NCBI GenBank assembly: GCA_964573995.1
Contig: CAZNLH010000046.1
Coordinates: forward strand, 1 to 11,787
Source of the DNA: CAZNLH01 sp964573995
Lineage (GTDB): Bacteria > Gemmatimonadota > CAZMKB01 > CAZNLH01
DNA length: 11,787 nucleotides
Reading direction: 5' to 3'
The notes under the pieces are model-generated. The model ran no database searches. It was not told the origin of the DNA and saw nothing but the letters and a program-made list of their open reading frames with translations. Both the position numbers and the translations under genes were made by a program. Shown piece after piece: positions 1 through 6,225 of this stretch. Position 1 is the first letter of the stretch, and every line of letters starts with the position of its first letter.

Positions 1-368
1 GCCACTTCGTCGGACTCGACGTCCACGACGCGGGCTCATACAGCGTTCCATTGGAGCCCGGCATGGTCCTGACGGTCGAGCCCGGGATATACATTCCAGA
101 AAAGGAGATCGGCGTGAGGATAGAGGATATGGTGCTCGTCACCGAGGGGGGACACGAGGTCCTCTCGAAGGCCATCCCGAAGTCCAGGGAGGAGATCGAA
201 GGAATCCTTCTCGACGGAACGAATCAAGGCGATTCCTCGATGGAAGGAGTTGAAACAGGCGTGATCTACGGACACTTGCCTCCCGCAGTCTCGCCCCCTG
301 GGGCCGCGCTCGGTTCCCTTTCAGGGGCTGCCTTCCGCTTTCAGGGCCGCCCCCCAGGCGCCCCGTGA
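1..368 (+). CDS. M24 family aminopeptidase (Xaa-Pro aminopeptidase type), C-terminal part
   Basis: This is the 3' end of a gene that starts outside the window; reading frame codons begin at base 3. The visible part is the end of the pita-bread catalytic domain of metallopeptidase family M24, which removes N-terminal residues, usually before proline, using two metal ions. The motif GLDVHD supplies the His near the active site, TVEPGIYI holds the first Glu metal ligand, and GVRIED holds the second Glu ligand. The normal family C-terminus is reached at about base 212 (IPKSREEIEGILL), but the frame stays open for a further 51 residues to a TGA at 366-368. That tail is rich in Gly, Pro and Ala and resembles no part of the family I know. 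The gene runs toward the M16 peptidase gene, with only 31 bases between stop codons. M24B subtype (PepP/PepQ-like) is the best guess; exact substrate cannot be told from this fragment. Confidence 0.88.
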   Translation, partial: HFVGLDVHDAGSYSVPLEPGMVLTVEPGIYIPEKEIGVRIEDMVLVTEGGHEVLSKAIPKSREEIEGILLDGTNQGDSSMEGVETGVIYGHLPPAVSPPGAALGSLSGAAFRFQGRPPGAP

Positions 369-399
369 TTTCAAGCCGTTGCCCTTCTTCAACAAGGGA

Positions 400-2997
400 C
401 TACCTCACCGATGCGAGGACCCCGCGGTCGGCGTGCAGGTACCTCTGAGCCACCCTGTGCACGTCGGCCGGCTTGACGGACTTCAGCGCATCCAGCGCCT
501 CGTTTCCCTTGTCGTAGTCACCGTAAAGGAAGTCATAGAGGCTGAGGAAATAGGCCCTGTTTATACTGGAAAGGCGCTGCATCATGACCCTGCCGCGTGT
601 CCTGTTGACCGCCTTGCTTATCACTTCCTTGTCAATCGCCTCCGAGCGCATCCGGTCTATCTCCCTGCGTATGCCGCCGAGCGCCCGCTGGTAATTCCCC
701 TTCTCAGTCCCCATCGTTATCGTGTACCACCCAAATCCCCGCGCGAACTGGGCAGAAGCCCCTACAGAGTATGCCAGGCCTTCCTTCTCGCGAAGATCCT
801 TCCCCAGCCAATCAGACAATATTGCAATCATCACCCTGAGGGCCGGGACGTCATCATCAGTAATTCCCGGCAGTAGACCTCCCATGTAGATGTATGCCTG
901 CTCCTTCCCCATCCGCTTTTCCACGCTCTGCAGATGTCGATGCCGGACAGGCGCCGGGGGGATATTTCCCGGCAATTCCACAGGTTTCATATCTGAGAAA
1001 AGTTCGTTGAATTCACCTATTACGCTGTCCGTCGGCACGCCGCCGGTTACCCCGAAGATGAGGTTGTTGGGCGCGTAGAGGCTCTGGTGCAACCACTTGA
1101 GGTCCGATGCCGTGATCTGCGACACATCGTCCTTTTCTCCCATGATCGGGCGCGAAAAGGGGTGACCGGCAAACAAGGTCCGGTAAAAAATCTTCCTGGC
1201 CGTCTTGTATGTGCTCTCATCCCGCTGGGCGATCAGGCCCAGCATCTCCTGTCGCACACCTTCTACTTCCTGGGGGTCCATAGCCGGGTTGCGGATGATG
1301 TCCGCGAGTATACTCAGGCCCTCCCGCCAGTACTCTCTCAGCGCCTCGAACCGGATGAAGGAGAACTTCCTTGTGGCATAGTAGTCATCATAAGGGATGT
1401 ATGGGTTTTCCACGACAGTCACATTCGCACCTATCCGGGCCAGGTCGGCCGAAAGGGCCTCCCTGTCCTTCGTCTTGGTCCCTCGCATCAGCATCCTCGA
1501 GAGGAAATCAGCGACACCCGTCTTGCCCTCAGGCTCGAGGTAAGCACGGTTCGGGACAATGACATGAACGGCGAAGATGTCAGAGCCGCCTTCTTCCTTT
1601 ATGATCAGGCGAAGACCGTTGCCAAGCACCCTGCTCGTCACTTCTCCCCTGCCGGTTGCGGAAGAGACCGAAGGCTCAACCCGGCTTGAAGGACCTACAA
1701 CAGTTGCGATATAGCGCGGCCGGGCGAAGTACTTCTCTGCGACCTTCTGTACCGTCGAGGAGGTCACGTCCTCCATCCTTGGGATATACGTATCGAGAAA
1801 ATCGAAGCCCGCGGCAAGGAGGTACGGGGCCTTCATCAAGCCATAATAGTGATAACGTTCCCTCAGGAAGTATTCGCTGCTCTTGATGTCCACCATGACG
1901 CTCTTCATCTCATCCTGAGTGGGCTCCCTGGAGGACTCCTCCTTCAGTACATCGAGGACCTTCTGAATGGCCTTATCCTCGTTGCCCGGACCGGTGGTCA
2001 TGCTGACCGTGAAAGTGGAAAACCCCCTGTGTGGAGAGAGGTCACTCGTCACCGACAAGGCAATCGGCTTTTCACCACCCTTGAGGGCGGAAAGGAGCGG
2101 CGCGGCCTCATGGTAACTCAATGTTCTTACAAAATAATCGTATGCGTAATAATCGCCATCCCCCGCGGCGGGGGCGTCGAACGATATGTTCACATAGGAC
2201 ACTTTGGAGGGGTTGTTCAAGCGATAGACACGGTTCGTTCGCCGGGGGAGATTCACCCTATCGATGACCTGCGGTGTCTTTCCGGGAGGTATAGAACCGA
2301 AGATCCTCTCAAGATCAGCCAGCATCCTGTCCGACTGAAAATCGCCCGCAACGAAAGCGACCATGTTCTGCGGGACGTATCGCTGCCGGTAATATCCGAC
2401 GATTTCCTCTTTGGGCAGGCTGGCTATGATATTCTTGTAGCCGATGACAGGCCTGCTGAATGGCGTTCCCTGATAGAGATAGGCGCGATGGAACTTCTCA
2501 GAGAGATTAGAAGGCCTATCGGTGTCCTTGTTGATCTCTTCCATCACCACCTTGCGCTCCTTGGCAAGTTCTGAGTCGGGGAAGATCGAGTGGAATAGCA
2601 TGTCCGCCTGGACCTCTAATCCATAATCCGCGCTTTCCGAAGGAATGAGGAGTATATATGCGGTATGATCGTCTCTCGTCGTTGCATTGAGGTACCCCCC
2701 ATGATCTTCGATGCCCTCCATGATCTCGATACGGGTCCTCTCTCTCGTTCCGTCGAAGAGGAGGTGCTCGAGCAAGTGGGAGACACCGTTATTGGAATCA
2801 TCCTCGTATATCGACCCGGCATTGACAAGGACGATAGATGCAATCATCGGGCTGGCATGGTTCTCGACCAGGATCACGCGCATACCGTTCCCCAAGGTAT
2901 GGTACCCCTTCCCCTCCCGTACCTGCCGCTGCCCGCACCCATAAGCGGCGAGGGAAGCCGTTATGGTCAATATCAGAAACAACCTCTTTGACTTCAT
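400..2997 (-). CDS. Two-domain M16 (insulinase/pitrilysin-like) zinc peptidase, probable lipoprotein
   Basis: The 865-residue product has two M16 halves fused in one chain, the layout of pitrilysin- and PqqL-like periplasmic peptidases. The N-terminal half (about residues 32-440) carries the inverted zinc motif HLLEH at 74-78, with the third ligand Glu expected at 153/154 (VVMEEINKD). The C-terminal half (about 452-865) lacks a zinc motif: the matching place reads GVADFLSRML near 494-503. It does carry the Arg/Tyr substrate-binding pair of inactive halves (R736 and Y743, in LREKEGLAYSVGA). Both halves together therefore make one active site. The N-terminus is a hydrophobic signal ending AAYGC, so Cys21 could be lipidated, although Tyr at -2 is unusual. 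The ATG start is supported by GGGGGAG nine bases upstream (3007-3013). It is the last gene of the minus-strand series, 36 nt after the membrane protein gene. Inferred role: degrading peptides in the periplasm; substrate unknown. Confidence 0.93.
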   Translation of the reverse strand: MKSKRLFLILTITASLAAYGCGQRQVREGKGYHTLGNGMRVILVENHASPMIASIVLVNAGSIYEDDSNNGVSHLLEHLLFDGTRERTRIEIMEGIEDHGGYLNATTRDDHTAYILLIPSESADYGLEVQADMLFHSIFPDSELAKERKVVMEEINKDTDRPSNLSEKFHRAYLYQGTPFSRPVIGYKNIIASLPKEEIVGYYRQRYVPQNMVAFVAGDFQSDRMLADLERIFGSIPPGKTPQVIDRVNLPRRTNRVYRLNNPSKVSYVNISFDAPAAGDGDYYAYDYFVRTLSYHEAAPLLSALKGGEKPIALSVTSDLSPHRGFSTFTVSMTTGPGNEDKAIQKVLDVLKEESSREPTQDEMKSVMVDIKSSEYFLRERYHYYGLMKAPYLLAAGFDFLDTYIPRMEDVTSSTVQKVAEKYFARPRYIATVVGPSSRVEPSVSSATGRGEVTSRVLGNGLRLIIKEEGGSDIFAVHVIVPNRAYLEPEGKTGVADFLSRMLMRGTKTKDREALSADLARIGANVTVVENPYIPYDDYYATRKFSFIRFEALREYWREGLSILADIIRNPAMDPQEVEGVRQEMLGLIAQRDESTYKTARKIFYRTLFAGHPFSRPIMGEKDDVSQITASDLKWLHQSLYAPNNLIFGVTGGVPTDSVIGEFNELFSDMKPVELPGNIPPAPVRHRHLQSVEKRMGKEQAYIYMGGLLPGITDDDVPALRVMIAILSDWLGKDLREKEGLAYSVGASAQFARGFGWYTITMGTEKGNYQRALGGIRREIDRMRSEAIDKEVISKAVNRTRGRVMMQRLSSINRAYFLSLYDFLYGDYDKGNEALDALKSVKPADVHRVAQRYLHADRGVLASVR

Positions 2998-3006
2998 GCC
3001 CTTTAA

Positions 3007-3013
3007 CTCCCCC
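3007..3013 (-). promoter_or_regulatory. Ribosome binding site of the M16 peptidase gene
   Basis: On the minus strand GGGGGAG ends nine bases before the ATG at 2997-2995, a strong Shine-Dalgarno match that fixes the start and leaves the whole signal peptide in the protein. Confidence 0.75.
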
Positions 3014-3033
3014 TCGATTTAGTGATCATTCAC

Positions 3034-3903
3034 TCAAATGCTGTGGGGGATAAGGTAGATGATACACGTGAACAGGGTCCCCCAGATTATCAGGTTGGCA
3101 TACAGGCGTTCCTTCTTCTCATCGGATGTTCCAGCCCTCGAAGCCCTGAACAAGCCGACGACGATCAGCCAGTATACAAATACGATGAGCGTCTTCGTAT
3201 CGGTGACATCGCTCCCAACTGGAAAGCCAGTCCATGGCTTCCCAAATGTAAAGTAACCCATGAGGAATCCAAGCGGGAAACCCCCAATGAACAGGAACAG
3301 GAGACCGTACAAGGTGGTCTTCTCGATCCCATCATACGCTCCACGCTCCTTCAGGTAATTCCATGACCTGTAGGAGGCGAAAAGGAAGAGGAGGAGACCG
3401 ATGAACATGGTCCAGATGTGGGTATATAAGAGAATATGGGGTACGTGCCCCTTGAACCGCAGTGGATAATAATGGCCTTCCCCGGCATCGCCCGGAAACG
3501 TCAGCAGTTCACCACCTGCCCCTTGAACCTGGATGTAGTAATCCACCCACGCCCCCCGTTCAAAGTGGGGTATCGACGCCTGGTACACGGGCGGGCTGCC
3601 GGTCTTCCCCATATGCACGGTCTTGAACTGCCTTGTTCCTCGTTCCCGGAAATAGAGTCGAACGCCGTCTTCCTTCAGGGCATCTTCCGGGGAACCCGAT
3701 ACGATCTTCACTACGATGTCAGGTCCCCCCTCACCCACATGCTCGACGATATTCTTATGGCTGAGTTTGAGTCCCTGAACCTCCCTGACCTCTTCCCTCG
3801 ACGGCGGCTTGTGCGCGCAGTTCATGGCGAACGCAACCGCCGCCACCAGTGAAAGTTTCCAAGCCGTATGCCCGCTTACCGTATACCACCTGTTCCGGTC
3901 CAT
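3034..3903 (-). CDS. Unrecognised membrane protein: periplasmic beta-sandwich-like domain plus four transmembrane helices
   Basis: I do not recognise this 289-residue protein. Residues about 14-30 form a signal peptide or anchor; Cys29 follows Asn, a poor lipobox, so cleavage after AFA (24-26) or no cleavage is likelier. Residues about 50-148 look like an Ig/FN3-type beta-sandwich, with alternating strands, a GAWVDYYIQV strand and the turn TFPGDAGEG. Four hydrophobic helices follow at about 156-178, 198-220, 236-255 and 268-286. The loops at 179-197 and 254-268 are rich in Lys/Arg, so they should be cytoplasmic. That places the soluble domain and the loop KPWTGFPVGSDVTDTK (222-237) in the periplasm. 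Several His residues (153, 156, 162) cluster at the entry to the first helix. The ATG overlaps the moaC stop codon by one base (TAATG), and GAGAGG lies eight bases upstream inside moaC, so translation is probably coupled. Function is unknown; heme, metal or ligand binding by the His cluster is only speculation. Confidence 0.85.
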   Translation of the reverse strand: MDRNRWYTVSGHTAWKLSLVAAVAFAMNCAHKPPSREEVREVQGLKLSHKNIVEHVGEGGPDIVVKIVSGSPEDALKEDGVRLYFRERGTRQFKTVHMGKTGSPPVYQASIPHFERGAWVDYYIQVQGAGGELLTFPGDAGEGHYYPLRFKGHVPHILLYTHIWTMFIGLLLFLFASYRSWNYLKERGAYDGIEKTTLYGLLFLFIGGFPLGFLMGYFTFGKPWTGFPVGSDVTDTKTLIVFVYWLIVVGLFRASRAGTSDEKKERLYANLIIWGTLFTCIIYLIPHSI

Positions 3904-4400
3904 TATTCCAACCTCTCTCCGTTCCGAACGTCCGCGCTCTCTCTCACGTAACGCCCTGTCCGTCCGCCTTCCTTGCGGTCCAGATGGACATCTACGATCT
4001 CCATTGTTCTGTCGATTCCCTTCAACATGTCATATGCCGATAAGAGGCCGATGGCCACTGCGGTCAGCGCCTCCATCTCCACGCCGGTCCTGTCCCTGGC
4101 CCTGACGGTCGCTTCCGTATAGATCCCCGGCAGTTGTGTATCCGGTCTCATGGAAACTTCAACCGTTGTAAGCCGAACGGGATGGCACAGGGGGATCAAT
4201 TCCGGCGTCCGCTTTGCCGCCATGATCCCAGCCAATCTCGCAGTCCCAATGACGTCACCCTTGGGGACCCGCCCTTCCATGACGGCTCTCAGGGTCTCGC
4301 GCTTCATTCGAATGGTCCCGGAGGCTACGGCGATCCTCTCCGTCTCCTCTTTCTCTCCGACATCGACCATCCTCAATCTCCCAGTACCGGTTTTGTCCAT
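3903..4400 (-). CDS. moaC: Cyclic pyranopterin monophosphate synthase MoaC
   Basis: MoaC turns 3',8-cyclo-7,8-dihydro-GTP, made by the radical-SAM enzyme MoaA, into cyclic pyranopterin monophosphate, the first stable intermediate of molybdenum cofactor synthesis in the cytoplasm. The 165-residue length is normal. The family signatures MVDV (11-14), PELIPLCHP (66-74), GVEMEALTAV (106-115) and YDMLKGID (123-130) are all present. The catalytic residues known from E. coli (K51, H77, E112, E114, D128, K131) match K47, H73, E108, E110, D124 and K127 with a constant offset of four, so the enzyme should be active. The ATG at 4400 lies 17 nt after the accA stop but has only a weak ribosome site. Met11 has GGGAG seven bases upstream, yet the residues before MVDV fit the usual family N-terminus, so I keep the longer start. 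No other molybdopterin gene is in the window. Confidence 0.97.
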   Translation of the reverse strand: MDKTGTGRLRMVDVGEKEETERIAVASGTIRMKRETLRAVMEGRVPKGDVIGTARLAGIMAAKRTPELIPLCHPVRLTTVEVSMRPDTQLPGIYTEATVRARDRTGVEMEALTAVAIGLLSAYDMLKGIDRTMEIVDVHLDRKEGGRTGRYVRESADVRNGERLE

Positions 4401-4417
4401 GGTCTATCTGCCATCCA

Positions 4418-5380
4418 TCATTGACCTTCGATGATCTCTCCGATTGAGGAATACTTCTCCAGCCTCAACAGAGGCAGTTTCTCCCGGTCGATCTCGGAGA
4501 GTTCACCAAGGTGGTGGATGATCCTCGACTTCAACGTTTCCATCATCTTTCCCGGGTTCGAGTGGGCTCCCCCCTCCGGTTCCGGTACCACCTCGTCAAC
4601 GACCCCAAGGTTGTAAAGATCTCGGGCGGTTATCTTCAGTGATTGGGCGGCAAGCCCTTTTTGAGAAATATCCCTCCAGAGGATCGACGCGCAGGCCTCG
4701 GGTGAGCAGACCGAGTAGATGGCGTTCTCGAGCATAAGCAATCGATCCCCGAGCCCTATAGCCAAGGCACCACCACTTCCACCCTCTCCGATGACCACGA
4801 CCAAGATCGGCGTCTTCAACGACGCCATTTCGCGCAGGTTCCTGGCTATCGCCTCTCCCTGTCCCCGTTCCTCCGCTTCTATGCCCGGATAGGCACCCGG
4901 TGTATCGAGCAGGGTGATAATGGGCCTTGCGAACTTCTCGGCTTGCTTCATCAACCTCAGGGCCTTTCGGTAACCCTCCGGGTGAGGCATACCGAAGTTG
5001 CGGTAGATCTTCTCTTTTGTATCCCGCCCCTTCTGGTGACCGATGACCATCACTGGGCGGTCCTCGAGGAACGCCCAACCGCCCACTATGGCCTTGTCAT
5101 CCCCGTAATTGCGATCTCCGTGGAGTTCCATGAAACCCGAAAACATCCCCTCGAGGTAATCGAGAGTATAGGGCCTGAGAGGATGCCTCGCAAGTTGGAC
5201 TCGTTGCATTGGGCTGAGGTTCTGGAATATCTCCCTCTTGAGCCTCGCCAATTTGCCCTCAAGCCTTTGAATCTCATCGGAAATGTCGACCTCCCTGTCC
5301 ACGGAGATACTCTTGAGATCCTCGATACGACGCTCGAGTTCGACAACCGGCTGTTCAAATTCAAGATACGACTCTTCCAT
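4418..5380 (-). CDS. accA: Acetyl-CoA carboxylase carboxyltransferase subunit alpha
   Basis: AccA pairs with AccD as the alpha2-beta2 carboxyltransferase that moves the carboxyl group from biotin on AccB to acetyl-CoA, giving malonyl-CoA for fatty-acid synthesis. At 320 residues it is almost the same length as E. coli AccA (319). The N-terminus is a Glu/Arg-rich helical region (1-55). The crotonase-like core follows, with LDTPGAYPGIEAEERGQ (158-174) and the glycine-rich oxyanion-hole segment GEGGSGGALAIG (198-209). Next comes SVCSPEACASILW (223-235), typical of AccA. No AccD zinc-finger partner is visible nearby, so accD must lie elsewhere. The ATG has AGGAAGG ten bases upstream (5391-5397). 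The stop of the barrel protein gene lies 23 nt before the start, so the genes are very likely cotranscribed. The pairing with dnaE, known from E. coli, is kept here but interrupted by one gene. Confidence 0.98.
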   Translation of the reverse strand: MEESYLEFEQPVVELERRIEDLKSISVDREVDISDEIQRLEGKLARLKREIFQNLSPMQRVQLARHPLRPYTLDYLEGMFSGFMELHGDRNYGDDKAIVGGWAFLEDRPVMVIGHQKGRDTKEKIYRNFGMPHPEGYRKALRLMKQAEKFARPIITLLDTPGAYPGIEAEERGQGEAIARNLREMASLKTPILVVVIGEGGSGGALAIGLGDRLLMLENAIYSVCSPEACASILWRDISQKGLAAQSLKITARDLYNLGVVDEVVPEPEGGAHSNPGKMMETLKSRIIHHLGELSEIDREKLPLLRLEKYSSIGEIIEGQ

Positions 5381-5403
5381 CCACTCTGGACCTTCCTGAT
5401 TTC

Positions 5404-6165
5404 TTAAAACCTGTTCTGGTAGACTATCCTCAGAGTCCGATCCGGATGCCTTGCATTTTCATTGACATCCCTAAAATCGACTTCAATGAAGAGGTTCTCA
5501 TCAAACAAGAAACGAAGTCCCGCGTTGAGAAAACCTACTCCATGATCGAGGTCCTCCGCCACGGACCTGCCGGTGATCGGCAGGTCATACTCGGCCACGA
5601 TGAAGAGTTGAGAATTCAAACTCTTCTGGGCGCCCATGAAGATATTCGGCTTGTGCTCATCCTCGCCGTGACCCTCCAGCGACAGGTTGGCTCCCAGGTG
5701 AAGCCCCAATTGACCGAGGAGGCTGTAGTTCTTGCTCAACACCCCGTAGAATCCCCTCGACTTTATCTCGTATCTCTTCGCCTCGCGTACATATCTGCCC
5801 CAACCCTGGGAATCGAACCCTACGGCCAACGCCGGGGTGACCATCGTCTCGTCGAACAGGCGGTAGCGCGCTGAAAACTCGATCCCGGGATTCCAATCGA
5901 CATCCCCCCGGCCGATTATGTTCGTCCCCCCGAAGGAGATCCCCATCTCGAACCTGTCCATCAATCCCACACCCATCTGGGTCAGGATGCCACCGTCCGC
6001 ATAAGCCCTGAAAGCAAGCATATAACTCCCCCGTGGAAGAAGCCCAGCCGTCGGAGTGTCGATGATGTCCCGAGAATAGAAATCCTGGGACCTACCGATG
6101 GATGGACCTACCACCAGGCACATCAAGAAGAGTATTGCTCTGAATGGCTTTTCTCTCAATTCCAC
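5404..6165 (-). CDS. Outer-membrane beta-barrel protein, YjbH-like
   Basis: The 253-residue product begins with a signal peptide (hydrophobic core about 9-21, likely cut near residues 24-27). It continues as alternating amphipathic strands separated by short turns and long polar loops. It ends in Arg-Phe, the C-terminal aromatic residue typical of proteins inserted by the BAM machinery. The segments DTPTAGLLPRGSYML (36-50) and VGLMDRFEMGISFGG (66-80), with the later ALAVGFDSQG (112-121), resemble the conserved part of proteins annotated as YjbH-like in many Gram-negative phyla. Their function is not established here. The start is GTG at 6165-6163, chosen because GGGGAGG lies five bases upstream (6171-6177); the next in-frame Met (residue 15) would cut the signal peptide in half. 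It sits between dnaE (60 nt upstream) and accA (23 nt downstream). A passive pore or structural barrel is possible. Confidence 0.82.
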   Translation of the reverse strand: MELREKPFRAILFLMCLVVGPSIGRSQDFYSRDIIDTPTAGLLPRGSYMLAFRAYADGGILTQMGVGLMDRFEMGISFGGTNIIGRGDVDWNPGIEFSARYRLFDETMVTPALAVGFDSQGWGRYVREAKRYEIKSRGFYGVLSKNYSLLGQLGLHLGANLSLEGHGEDEHKPNIFMGAQKSLNSQLFIVAEYDLPITGRSVAEDLDHGVGFLNAGLRFLFDENLFIEVDFRDVNENARHPDRTLRIVYQNRF

Positions 6166-6170
6166 GGCGA

Positions 6171-6177
6171 CCTCCCC
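6171..6177 (-). promoter_or_regulatory. Ribosome binding site deciding the GTG start of the barrel gene
   Basis: The minus strand reads GGGGAGG and then five bases before GTG (6165-6163). This strong site supports the GTG as start codon over the downstream ATG. Confidence 0.7.
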
Positions 6178-6178
6178 G

Positions 6179-6201
6179 GGTTTGTCCTTTACCTACAAAC
6201 C
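6179..6201 (-). repeat. Perfect 7-bp inverted repeat upstream of the barrel gene ribosome site
   Basis: GGTTTGT (6179-6185) and ACAAACC (6195-6201) are exact reverse complements around a 9-base loop. In the minus-strand transcript the hairpin would end one base before the GGGGAGG ribosome site. No run of U follows, so it is not an intrinsic terminator. It may mark an mRNA processing point or modulate translation; a chance match cannot be excluded from one sequence. Confidence 0.5.
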
Positions 6202-6225
6202 TGAAACCATACGCTCCTTGGAGGC

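Noticed and set aside
382..398. CCCTT/AAGGG stem between the convergent genes as a terminator.
   Set aside because: Only five pairs around a seven-base loop, with no T-run on either side.
1489..1518. Second zinc motif in the C-terminal half of the M16 peptidase.
   Set aside because: The matching segment GVADFLSRML lacks the His and Glu residues, as normal for the inactive half of fused M16 proteins.
3021..3034. AGTGA/TCACT inverted repeat next to the stop of the membrane protein gene.
   Set aside because: A five-base stem with no other signal is expected by chance, and it has no T-run.
5806..5824. The minus strand reads GGGTTCGATTCCC, like a tRNA T-arm.
   Set aside because: It lies inside the barrel protein coding frame (Val-Gly-Phe-Asp-Ser-Gln-Gly). 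The outer stem pairs fail, and I found no matching anticodon or acceptor arms nearby.
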